From: Candidatus Poribacteria bacterium
Lineage (GTDB): Bacteria > Poribacteria > WGA-4E > GCA-2687025
Length of the DNA stretch: 17,078 nt
Direction of reading: 5' to 3'
Assembly: GCA_002687025.1 (NCBI GenBank)
Contig: NYZG01000422.1
Coordinates: 1 to 17,078, forward strand
Shown here: one piece after another, positions 1-7,582 of the stretch
Position numbering within the stretch: position 1 is the first letter of the stretch
How the letters are laid out: each line of letters opens with the position of its first letter
Translations under genes and position numbers: made by a program
Notes under the pieces: generated by a model
Databases searched by the model: none
What the model was told of the DNA's origin: nothing
What the model saw: the letters and a program-made list of their open reading frames with translations, nothing else

Positions 1-66
1 CTCGACGCCATTCAAGATGCCTTGCTCGGGAACCCCTTCATCCCTGCCGCTCCTGTGGCTGAGTAG
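1..66 (+). CDS. C-terminal fragment of an unidentified gene (runs off left edge)
   Basis: Frame 1 is open from the first base to a TAG at 64-66 and gives 21 residues, LDAIQDALLGNPFIPAAPVAE. Most codons end in G or C, as expected for a real gene in this high-GC DNA. The other two plus-strand frames look less protein-like. No family can be assigned from 21 residues. Its stop directly abuts the stop of the convergent DUF3160 gene (TTA at 67-69), with no intergenic space. It could also be chance open sequence left by the rearrangement that truncated the neighbour. Confidence 0.4.
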   Translation, partial: LDAIQDALLGNPFIPAAPVAE

Positions 67-2493
67 TTACTCATAAATCGTGATCGTCACATCGGCGGCC
101 GCGCCCAACTCGAATGGGATCCATGTCTCTGGATTGAACGGATTCGGGAAGTTCTGTAGCAGGGCCGTCTGCTTCACGCGCGCGAGCGGGAGCAGCAACT
201 TGCCACGCGCTTCCACCGCGGCGGGAGGCGGCCCTTCACGCATGAATAGGGCGACGGCCTCGGGCGCAGTGTCACCGGCGGCGTTGGCGAGGTACAGGTC
301 CACAAACTCGGGTCGGTAGGAGGGGGTCGCGGCGTATTCCGTGTCCCACTCCTGATCGGTGAGCCGATTGAAGTTGACGGTGATGCGCTCGTAGTAGCTG
401 CTCACCGGCCCGACGACGACATGCTGGTCCTCGCGGTCGAAGTCGCATACGAGCACCGCCAGGTTCACCGGCCCCGTGCCGGCGTGCATCACCCATCCAA
501 CGGGGTTTCCGCTGGCGTCGGTCGGAGACGTGTGCACATCGGCGACTACGAGGTCGCGCGCGCGGAAAGCCTCGCCGCCCCCCAAGGCCGTGTAGTAGAG
601 CCGAGGATACCATCCGCCGAATGTGGCCCCGCATCCGGGGGTCGGGTCGCGAAGCATACCGGCCAGGAACGTCTGCTCGTCCGGCGACAGGGCGATGTCA
701 TCGAGCTCCTTCCGTGCGATGACGCTCAGCTGCTCCGTCGTATCGGCGAGGTGGCCGAAGTAGTCGATCGCGGCCTGCAGCAACCATCCTTCCCCCAGCG
801 GGGCGTTCCCGAAACCGGCCGATGCGTTGCGCGCGAAACGCGCCACGGCGTCGTAGAACTCCGGGACCGGCTCGACGAAGCTGCGCGGGAACGAGCATAC
901 GATCCCGCCCGAGTACGACTGCTTCGCGTACAGCAGGTGGTCGTGCCGCAGCTCCGCCCACGATGCCAACTGCGTCGTCATTGTCTTCTGCCACCACGCC
1001 GCCGTCTGCATGAACGTCGGCAGGCGCGACCGGTCCCCGGGCGGATTGAGCGCGCGTATCGAGTTGAGCCATCCGGCGTACAGCGAATCGTCCCACGTCT
1101 CCGTCTGGTAGTCGTCTACCAGGTATCGGAGCGAGGCGAGGTTCCCCGCGTAGTTGTATTGCCGCAGCTCGGGCACGAGCAACTGTGCCGCCGCGTCGTT
1201 CCCGAGGGCGAAAAGGACGTCCAGGCTTGACGGCAGCATACGCCGTGAAGGGACCTTGTCGTACACCACGTTCCCGGTGATGAACGAGTCGATGATGAAG
1301 CGCTGCCCAAACAGCAGGAACGCCGATGCGGGCTCGATCTTCTCGCCACCGGGAGGGGAATACAGGATCTGCGACAGGATGCGCTGGGAGGCGTACGGCT
1401 GCTCGAGCAGCGTCGCCTGAAACGCCTTCCAGGTCGGCGCCTCCAGTAGCGCCGACGCATCCGCGATGCCGGTCTCGGCGACGAGCGCCTGGAGATCGTC
1501 GGGCGTGACGTTGTCCGAAGGCCCCGCGACCGTGCGTATCGTGCTTTCGATGTCGGCGAGCAGCGTCTCGGCTCCCGCCGCTTCAATGAGCTCCATGGTC
1601 AGCACGGCGAGGATCGTCTGTCGCTGTATGTCCTCTTCCAGGCCCTGCGCTCCCGCCGCGTTGGGGGCCGACAGATACACCTCCGTGCGGCCGAACCACA
1701 TCATGGCGCGGAAGTATTGCGCCAGCGTCGCGGAGCCGGGGCGCGTCCACACGTCCGGGCCGGCGTAGTGGCCGCGGGGCCTGAACTGACTGAAGTCGAT
1801 CAGCCGGTCTGCGTCGGCGAACAGAGGGTAACTGCGCGGCGCCTCGGCGGCGATGAGGGCGACGAGTTCGTCCACGGTCTGGCCGTTCTCGGGGTATATC
1901 GGTTCGGCTGCGTCCGACAGCATCCGATGTCCCACCGTGATGTACACGTCCAGGTCGCGCAGCGTCCGCGCCATGCCGGGTTCGTCGGCGTAGCGCGCGT
2001 CGAGCGACGGTATGTGCTGACGAAGCCGCGTCGTGAGGTCCATTAGGGCGGGAATCAGCGCGGTGATCTCGGTCGCCATCAGAATCGAGTCGTATGACGC
2101 GTGCATGGCGTGCAGGATCGAATCCGCCGAGACGTACACCGGTAGGTCGGCGTGGAAGATATCGATGAGGGCGTCGCCGAAGGAGTCGTATGTCAGGCGC
2201 TCGGACACGACGAAGCCGTTGCGGAGGATGGCGCTCTTCTCGCCGTCGGTGAGGAGGTAGTGGGCGTCGATCTGGTCGCCGTATGCGGCGTCGATGCCGG
2301 CGCTCCCGGCGCTATCCAGGAACGTGTCGGCCGGGTACTGCGATAGCAGGCCGTCCGCGGACAAGCCCTGGTTGGCGGCCAGGAACTGTTCGTACGCGGC
2401 GACATCGAATTGCGCCACGCCGTCGGAGGCCGAGAGCAGTGTCAGCGCGAGAGCGAACAGGCCGACCCGGACACCACGATTCACGTTGCTCAT
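67..2493 (-). CDS. Secreted DUF3160 protein, C-terminal sorting tail truncated
   Basis: This 808-residue protein has an N-terminal signal peptide (basic MSNVNRGVR, hydrophobic LFALALTLL, likely cleavage after GVA or VAQ near residue 27). A DUF3160 domain fills most of the rest. Family-like segments are PVYVSADSILHAMHASYDS (about 118-136) and VVADVHTSP, followed by a GTGPVNLAVLV segment. DUF3160 has no established reaction, so function is unknown; the location is extracytoplasmic. The last residues are the start of a FlgD-like tail (NFPNPFNPETW from 781), but translation stops right after ITIYE, whereas the upstream paralog continues for about 62 residues. GGAGA at 2501-2505, seven bases before the ATG, supports the start. 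It lies 39 bp downstream of its paralog on the same strand, so co-transcription is likely. The protein may be released rather than anchored, or the gene may be decaying at its 3' end. Confidence 0.9.
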   Translation of the reverse strand: MSNVNRGVRVGLFALALTLLSASDGVAQFDVAAYEQFLAANQGLSADGLLSQYPADTFLDSAGSAGIDAAYGDQIDAHYLLTDGEKSAILRNGFVVSERLTYDSFGDALIDIFHADLPVYVSADSILHAMHASYDSILMATEITALIPALMDLTTRLRQHIPSLDARYADEPGMARTLRDLDVYITVGHRMLSDAAEPIYPENGQTVDELVALIAAEAPRSYPLFADADRLIDFSQFRPRGHYAGPDVWTRPGSATLAQYFRAMMWFGRTEVYLSAPNAAGAQGLEEDIQRQTILAVLTMELIEAAGAETLLADIESTIRTVAGPSDNVTPDDLQALVAETGIADASALLEAPTWKAFQATLLEQPYASQRILSQILYSPPGGEKIEPASAFLLFGQRFIIDSFITGNVVYDKVPSRRMLPSSLDVLFALGNDAAAQLLVPELRQYNYAGNLASLRYLVDDYQTETWDDSLYAGWLNSIRALNPPGDRSRLPTFMQTAAWWQKTMTTQLASWAELRHDHLLYAKQSYSGGIVCSFPRSFVEPVPEFYDAVARFARNASAGFGNAPLGEGWLLQAAIDYFGHLADTTEQLSVIARKELDDIALSPDEQTFLAGMLRDPTPGCGATFGGWYPRLYYTALGGGEAFRARDLVVADVHTSPTDASGNPVGWVMHAGTGPVNLAVLVCDFDREDQHVVVGPVSSYYERITVNFNRLTDQEWDTEYAATPSYRPEFVDLYLANAAGDTAPEAVALFMREGPPPAAVEARGKLLLPLARVKQTALLQNFPNPFNPETWIPFELGAAADVTITIYE

Positions 2494-2532
2494 AGCGCAT
2501 TCTCCAATGCGACTGCGGATGTACGGAGCGCA

Positions 2533-5136
2533 CTACTTCAGGAGGACCATCCTACGCGCTGCGACGGCCTCTCCCGCCCGCATGTAGTAGACGTAGACGC
2601 CACTTCCGACTGGCTCACCGGCATCGTCCCGGCCGTCCCAGAACGCTGCCGTGTCTCGTCCGGCATACACGCCAGCGGGTTGCGCCCCCAGATTGAGCGT
2701 GCGGACCGCCTCTCCGGAAAGGTCGTAGACCGTGATCGTGACGTCCGCGGCCGTGCCGAGCTCGAAGGGAATCCACGTCTCCGGGTTGAACGGATTCGGG
2801 AAGTTCTGGTGCAACTCGGTGGCCTTCAGTCGACCAAGAGGCAGGACCAGCTTCCCGCGGGCCTGGACATCGACGGGCGGCCCCGCCCGCGTGAACAGCG
2901 ACACCCCATCGGTCGCGGTGTCGCCGGCGGCATTGGCCAGGTAGAGGTCCACGAATTCAGGGCGGTAGGTTGGGGTGGTGGCGTGTTCGGTCTGCCACTC
3001 CTCGTCGGTGAGGCGGCGGAAGTCGGCCGTCACACGCTCGTAGTAGCTGCTCACCGGGCCCACGACTGCGTGGGGTTCGTCGTCTCCGAGATCGCATACC
3101 AGCACCGCGAGGTTGATCGGGCCCGTGCCCGCGTGCATCACCCACCCCACGGGCGCGCCGCCGGCGTCGGTCGGAGATGTGTGCACGTCCGCGACCACAA
3201 GATCGCGGTTACGGAACGCGTCATCGCCGAGGCCTTCGTAATACAACTGCGGGTACCACCCCTGGAACGTCGCTCCGCAATAGCCAGGTGGATCCTGGAG
3301 CATCGTCTCGAGGAAGAGCCGTTCGTCCTCGGAGAGCGCCGCGCCGTCCAGTTGGGTCTGAGCGATGCCCGCCAGGCGAGTTGTGGTCTCCGCGAGGTGG
3401 TCGAAGTAGGCGGCGGCCCGCTCTGCCCTTCCGCCCTGGCCTACGGGCGCCACGGCGAAGGCGCGAGACGCGTTCCCCGCGAAACGCGCTACGGCCTCGT
3501 AGAACTCCGGCACGGGTTCGACGAAGCTCTCTGGGAACTCGCACTCAAAGCCGCCTGTGTAGGACTGCTTCGCATACAGCAGATGGTCATGGCGTAGCTC
3601 GGCCCATGACGCCAACTGTGTGGTCATCGTCTTCTGCCACCACGCGGCGGTCTGCATGAAGGTCGGCAGTTGCGATCGATCGATTGGTGGATTGAGCGCC
3701 CGAATCGAATTCAGCCAGCCTGCGTAAAGCGAGTCGTCCCAGGTTTCGGCCTGGTAGTCATCGACGAGGTAACGCAGAGAGGCGAGATTGCCCGCATAGC
3801 CGTATCGCTGCAGCTCCGGCACGAGCAGTTGCGCCGCCGCGTCGTTGCCGAGAGCGAACAGCACATCCAGGCTGGATGGGAGCATGCGGCGCGCGCCGCC
3901 GGGGATCTTGTCGTAGACCACGTTCCCCATTATGAACGAGTCCATGATGAAGCGCTGGCCGAGCAGCAGGAACGCCGAGGCCGGCTCTATCTGTCCTCCG
4001 CCCGCGGGCGACGAGAGGATCTGCGACAGGATGCGCTGCGCGGCGTATGGCTGATCGAGGAGCGTCGCCTGGAACGCCCTCCAGGTAGGGACGTCGAGAA
4101 GCGCGGCCGCGCTTGGGAGCCGTGTCTGGGCGATCAGGGCGCGCATGTTCTCGGGAGTCACGTTGTCGGACGGCCCCGCGATGGCCCGCACGATCTCCTC
4201 GATGTCCTCCAGCAGACGGTAGGCGTCCGCCGCGTCGAGGGCCTCCATGACAAGTACGGCGAGGATGGCCTGCCGCTGAATGTCGGCGTCTGCCGGTCGC
4301 GGCTTCGCCCCTTCGGGAACCGACAGGTACACCTCCGTGCGTCCGAGCCACATCATCGTCTGGAAGTACCTGGACAGCGCGCGCCCGCTACTGTTGGAGC
4401 CCGCATAGTGCCCGCGGGGTGTGAACTGGCTGAAGTCCAGGACCCTTGGAGCGTCTGCGAACAGCGGATAGGACGCGGGCGTCTCGGCGGCGATGAGCGC
4501 CACGAGTTCTGCGACGGCTTCCGCGTTCTCCGGGTATGTCGGCGGGCGATCTTCTCCGAGCAGCGCGCCGGCCACGGTGAGATACACGTCCAGGTCACGC
4601 AGCATCGGCTGCATCCCGGGCGCGTGCGCGTAGCGCGCGTCGAGGGCGGAAACCTGCTCGTTGAGGGCGGCGATGAGGTCGGTGAGTGTGGGCAGCAGCG
4701 TGGCGAACTCGATGTCCTTGACGATCGCGTCATACGACGCGTGCATCGCGTGCAGGATGGAATCCGCCGAGATGTACACCGGCAGATCGGCGTGATAGAT
4801 GTCGATCAGGGCGTCACCGAACGACCGGTAGGTAAGCCTCTCACTCACGACGAAGCCGTTTCGGGCGATCGCGCGCTTCTCGCCATCGGTCAAGGTGTAG
4901 TGCGCGTCGATCAGCCCGCCGTGCGCCGCAGCGTCCAGGCCTACGCTTCCGGCGCCGTCGAGAAACGTGTCCGCGGGGTGCTGGGCCAGCAGGGCGTCCG
5001 CCGAGAGACCCCGGTTGGACGCCAGGATTCCCTGATATGCGTCGACATCGAACTCGGCCCGGGCCGCGGAAGCGGCGGCAAACATCAGCGCGACCGACGC
5101 AAGAATCGCTCGGGCCCGGATGCGGGTGGACATCAT
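2533..5136 (-). CDS. Secreted DUF3160 protein with complete FlgD-like C-terminal tail
   Basis: This 867-residue paralog of the downstream gene is alignable along its whole length, with stretches such as TFMQTAAWWQKTMTTQLASW identical in both. A signal peptide is evident (RIRARAILASVALMFAAASA, likely cleavage after ARA, before EFDVDAY). The DUF3160 region carries PVYISADSILHAMHASYD and VVADVHTSP. From about residue 775 a FlgD/Por-secretion-type Ig-like tail runs NFPNPFNPETWIPFEL, then GVY, then WDGRDDAGEPVGSGVYVYYM, ending RRMVLLK. Such tails are known as sorting or anchoring domains; the secretion machinery used here is not visible. GGAGG at 5144-5148, seven bases before the first ATG, supports the start; the second ATG, one codon on, is equally possible. 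It is the first gene of a probable two-gene operon, with a candidate promoter about 125 bp upstream. The biochemical role is unknown. Confidence 0.93.
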   Translation of the reverse strand: MMSTRIRARAILASVALMFAAASAARAEFDVDAYQGILASNRGLSADALLAQHPADTFLDGAGSVGLDAAAHGGLIDAHYTLTDGEKRAIARNGFVVSERLTYRSFGDALIDIYHADLPVYISADSILHAMHASYDAIVKDIEFATLLPTLTDLIAALNEQVSALDARYAHAPGMQPMLRDLDVYLTVAGALLGEDRPPTYPENAEAVAELVALIAAETPASYPLFADAPRVLDFSQFTPRGHYAGSNSSGRALSRYFQTMMWLGRTEVYLSVPEGAKPRPADADIQRQAILAVLVMEALDAADAYRLLEDIEEIVRAIAGPSDNVTPENMRALIAQTRLPSAAALLDVPTWRAFQATLLDQPYAAQRILSQILSSPAGGGQIEPASAFLLLGQRFIMDSFIMGNVVYDKIPGGARRMLPSSLDVLFALGNDAAAQLLVPELQRYGYAGNLASLRYLVDDYQAETWDDSLYAGWLNSIRALNPPIDRSQLPTFMQTAAWWQKTMTTQLASWAELRHDHLLYAKQSYTGGFECEFPESFVEPVPEFYEAVARFAGNASRAFAVAPVGQGGRAERAAAYFDHLAETTTRLAGIAQTQLDGAALSEDERLFLETMLQDPPGYCGATFQGWYPQLYYEGLGDDAFRNRDLVVADVHTSPTDAGGAPVGWVMHAGTGPINLAVLVCDLGDDEPHAVVGPVSSYYERVTADFRRLTDEEWQTEHATTPTYRPEFVDLYLANAAGDTATDGVSLFTRAGPPVDVQARGKLVLPLGRLKATELHQNFPNPFNPETWIPFELGTAADVTITVYDLSGEAVRTLNLGAQPAGVYAGRDTAAFWDGRDDAGEPVGSGVYVYYMRAGEAVAARRMVLLK

Positions 5137-5456
5137 GGCGACGCCTCCAATCCCGGTGCATGGACCGCCCGATGGGGCACACGCTCACGTCCGTGCGAGC
5201 GACGGCCCCGACCTGCGCCGCCCGAAACGGCTATTGACCGCTTGGCGACGGTGCGTACAGTGTAGGCAGACGTCATGGGAGGGGCAAGAAACGGCCGGGA
5301 AAAGTACCCTCAACTCGGTATGCGGAACACCAGCGGCCGAGTCGTCTCTCTGTTGGGCGATCGCTCGGGCCATGAGCCGCTCGGCGGGGCGTTACGACTG
5401 CCGTTGGCGCCTGATCGCCGCTTCGCGAGCGATCGTTCCGGCCCCGCGCCGACGGC
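5137..5456. other. Intergenic region between the DUF3160 operon and the DJ-1 gene
   Basis: These 320 bp contain no convincing coding sequence. The short open frames are arginine-rich, lack a good ribosome binding site and overlap in antisense. The right part is the 3' flank of the minus-strand DJ-1 gene. The left part is the 5' leader of the DUF3160 operon and holds promoter-like hexamers around 5234-5287, listed separately. No clear intrinsic terminator (stem plus T-run) was seen for the DJ-1 gene. Confidence 0.6.
5259..5287 (-). promoter_or_regulatory. Candidate sigma70-like promoter for the DUF3160 operon
   Basis: On the minus strand, TTGCCC (5282-5287) and TACACT (5259-5264) are separated by exactly 17 bp. 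Each matches four of six consensus positions. The implied transcript would start near 5252 and leave a leader of about 115 nt before the ATG at 5136. The -10 lies in the odd palindrome TACAGTGTA (5256-5264), which also gives a plus-strand -10 with TTGACC at 5234-5239 (16-bp spacer). This is by eye only; the -10 consensus of this lineage is not known to me. Confidence 0.3.
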
Positions 5457-6089
5457 TCATCCCGCAAGACGCTCCGCAGCGCTAGAGTCGAGGTACGCCT
5501 CGACCATTCCGACGAACTCCTTCATCCACGGCGAGATGTCCTTCTTGCCGCGCGCGCAGATCAGATTGCCGTCCCGAACCACGGGTTCATCGAGATAGGT
5601 TGCGCCACAGACCGTCGCGTCGAAGCGACACTTGGGGATCGTCGTCACGCGCTTTCCGCCGATGACGTCCGCGGTGGCCAGAATCTCGATGCCGTGACAG
5701 ATCGACGCGACCGGCTTACCTTCGGCGAAGAACGCGCGCGTGATCGCGAGCAGGTGTTCGTCGTATCGCAAGTATTCCGGCGCGCGTCCACCGGGCAAGA
5801 CAAGGGCCACGTAGTCGTCCGGGTCCACGTCGCGGAAGGCGATGTCCGATTCGAGGCGATAGCCTCGATGTTCCTCCGTGATGTCCCAACCGGGCCCAAG
5901 CTCATGGATGACGAGATGGTACGAGTCAGCCTCGGGGGCAGCGACGACGACGCTGTAGTCCTCGCCCAACCGGTAGTAGGGCCCCATTGTATCGAGCACC
6001 TCAGCGCCGTCGCCGATGACGATCAGCACTCGATGGCCGGCCTCCTGGTCGGCGTGCTTGATGCTGGAGCGCAGGGCGTGTCGCGACAT
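5457..6089 (-). CDS. DJ-1/PfpI family protein
   Basis: This is a 210-residue protein of the class I glutamine amidotransferase-like superfamily. It has the first strand VLIVIGDGAEVLD with the conserved acidic residue (E30), the LVLPGGRAPEYLR segment near 97-108, and the nucleophile elbow ASICHGIEIL with Cys131-His132. Family members act as cysteine peptidases, chaperones, glyoxalases/deglycases or stress proteins, and the sequence alone does not decide which. An open frame extends to a GTG at 6134, but I chose the ATG at 6089. It has GGAAGG at 6097-6102, seven bases upstream, and the extra 15 residues look unstructured. The protein has no signal peptide and is probably cytoplasmic. It is separated by 203 bp from the upstream oxidoreductase gene, so it probably has its own promoter. 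Confidence 0.88.
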   Translation of the reverse strand: MSRHALRSSIKHADQEAGHRVLIVIGDGAEVLDTMGPYYRLGEDYSVVVAAPEADSYHLVIHELGPGWDITEEHRGYRLESDIAFRDVDPDDYVALVLPGGRAPEYLRYDEHLLAITRAFFAEGKPVASICHGIEILATADVIGGKRVTTIPKCRFDATVCGATYLDEPVVRDGNLICARGKKDISPWMKEFVGMVEAYLDSSAAERLAG

Positions 6090-6175
6090 GTTTCGACCTT
6101 CCACGGCAGGCTTGTCGGATGGTGGCGCGTCCACAGGCTATCGCCGGCGCATCGCGCCTCATGTGGCTGGGCTGA

Positions 6176-6205
6176 CGGTCGCGGGCGCGGTCGCGGGCGC
6201 GGTCG
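6176..6205. repeat. 12-bp direct repeat, 2.5 copies, in the DJ-1 leader
   Basis: The unit GGTCGCGGGCGC occurs at 6177-6188 and 6189-6200, followed by the partial copy GGTCG at 6201-6205. It lies between the candidate promoter and the start codon of the DJ-1 gene. It is a simple GC-rich tandem duplication with no known function. Confidence 0.7.
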
Positions 6206-6206
6206 G

Positions 6207-6236
6207 ATTATGGACGCGAGAGAAGCGACGTCACAA
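6207..6236 (-). promoter_or_regulatory. Candidate promoter upstream of the DJ-1 gene
   Basis: On the minus strand, CATAAT (6207-6212, five of six matches to TATAAT) lies 18 bp downstream of TTGTGA (6231-6236, four of six matches to TTGACA). It would start a transcript near 6200, about 110 nt before the ATG at 6089. AT-rich hexamers are rare in this GC-rich gap, which adds some weight. It was judged by eye and is weak evidence. Confidence 0.3.
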
Positions 6237-6292
6237 GCCGCATCAGGCGCCGATGTTCTCAGCTCGGGACGGTGTGACTCGGTCTCGCCCTA

Positions 6293-7549
6293 TTACAGCG
6301 GGTCGGGAACCGGCGTCATTTCCGCCAGGGCGCCGAGGAACGCGCCCATGTCCTTCCCGACGACGTCTCCCGTGAGGCAGTCGATGAGCTCGGGTCGATG
6401 CTCGGGGTAACGCTCGGCAAAGGCGCCGAAGCTGAACTCCGGGTCGTAGAAGGCGTATATCAGCCGGCGCACGACTTCGAGCCCTTCGAGCAACGCGCCT
6501 TCGAAGGCGCCCAGCTTCGGCCCCGATAGGTCGTCCGCTTCGAGCGCCGCATGGATGCTGTCCGCGGCCAACTCCCCCGACGCCAAAGCCAGGAACAGAC
6601 CCGACGAGTAGATCGGGTCGAGGAACGCTCGGGCGTCGCCGACCATCACCCATCCCTCGCCGCTGGTCTGGCGGTTGACGTAGGCGAGCGTTCGCGTCCC
6701 GCGTACGCGATCGACTCGGGTCGCGTTGCTCAGCCGGTTCGCGAGAGCGGAGCACTTCTCGACCTCGCGGTCGAGGATCGCTTCGGCGTCGCCGGTACCT
6801 TGCTTGATGTCGCCGAACAGGTACTCGGGCGAGGCCACGATGCCCACGCTAACGATGTCGTCGGGCAGCGGGATGTACCAGAACCATCCGCGGTCGGGAA
6901 TCATGAAGATGGTCGTCTCGCCGGCGTCGATCCCGTCGAGACGCGCGCCGCCACGGTAGTAGCTCCATAACGTGCCCTTGGCCAGGCTGGGGATCGGCTC
7001 GCGGACACCGAGCTGCCGGCCGAGGAGCGTTCTGGCGCCGGTGGCGTCTACGGTGACCCTGGCGTGGATGTCCCGCGCGGCGCCGTCGCCGTTCTCGACG
7101 CGCACGCCGATGGCGCGGTCGCCATCGAACAGGACTTCGGACACGGTCGTCTCCTCGAGTGCCTCGACGCCGTTCTCGCGGGCGTGGTCGAGCATCATCT
7201 TGTCGAACGTGCTTCGCTCGACCTGCCACGTGCGCGACCCGTCTCCGGGGATGCGCTCGGAGAAATAGAACGGGTCCGATTCGGTCCCGCGGCGCGACAC
7301 GAATCGGACGCTGTGCTTCTCCGGGTATTCGGACGCCTTGAGCTTGGGCAGCAGCCCCAAGCGGTCGAGCGTCCCGTAGGTGTGCGGAATGAGCGACTCG
7401 CCGATGTGGTAGCGTGGGAACTTCCCTCGCTCGACGATCAGGCAGCGATGTCCCTCCCGCGCCAAGAGCGTGGCGAGCGTCGCGGCCGAGGGGCCGCCTC
7501 CCGCGACGACGACATCGTACGCATCCGAAGCGTGATCTGAACTACTCAT
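6293..7549 (-). CDS. Flavin-dependent halogenase-like FAD oxidoreductase
   Basis: This 418-residue FAD protein resembles the tryptophan/phenol halogenase family (PF04820-like) and related NAD(P)/FAD oxidoreductases. A Rossmann dinucleotide motif, VVVAGGGPSAATLATLLA, lies at 13-30. It is followed by the family segment FPRYHIGESLIP (44-55) and YPEKHSVRF, with Lys78 at about the position of the essential halogenase lysine. The halogenase signature WxWxIP is present as WFWYIP (222-227). The second signature, FxxPxxSxG, is present as FLDPIYSSG (309-317). The glutamate found in tryptophan halogenases after the Pro is absent, so the protein is closer to phenol-type or uncharacterised members. ATG at 7549 has AGGG nine bases upstream. 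It follows the radical SAM gene by 33 bp, so the two probably form one operon. Substrate and actual halogenation are unproven; many homologs with these motifs are uncharacterised oxidoreductases. Confidence 0.88.
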   Translation of the reverse strand: MSSSDHASDAYDVVVAGGGPSAATLATLLAREGHRCLIVERGKFPRYHIGESLIPHTYGTLDRLGLLPKLKASEYPEKHSVRFVSRRGTESDPFYFSERIPGDGSRTWQVERSTFDKMMLDHARENGVEALEETTVSEVLFDGDRAIGVRVENGDGAARDIHARVTVDATGARTLLGRQLGVREPIPSLAKGTLWSYYRGGARLDGIDAGETTIFMIPDRGWFWYIPLPDDIVSVGIVASPEYLFGDIKQGTGDAEAILDREVEKCSALANRLSNATRVDRVRGTRTLAYVNRQTSGEGWVMVGDARAFLDPIYSSGLFLALASGELAADSIHAALEADDLSGPKLGAFEGALLEGLEVVRRLIYAFYDPEFSFGAFAERYPEHRPELIDCLTGDVVGKDMGAFLGALAEMTPVPDPL

Positions 7550-7582
7550 GCACCGTATCCCTCATCGTCCATGGTCGAGCGT

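Noticed and set aside
2410..3597. Plus-strand open frame (395 codons) spanning the DUF3160 gene junction
   Set aside because: It is antisense to two clear genes, has no domain or ribosome binding site, and shows typical antisense composition in high-GC DNA.
3670..5265. Long plus-strand open frame (531 codons) opposite the upstream DUF3160 gene
   Set aside because: It is a GC-driven antisense shadow: composition is Arg/Val/Gly-rich, it has no recognisable family, and the minus strand holds a well-supported gene with a signal peptide and ribosome binding site.
6112..6375. Possible small membrane protein on the plus strand (VAGLTVAGAVAGAVG followed by a basic segment)
   Set aside because: The hydrophobic run comes from the 12-bp GC repeat, there is no independent start with a ribosome binding site, and the frame runs antisense into the halogenase-like gene.
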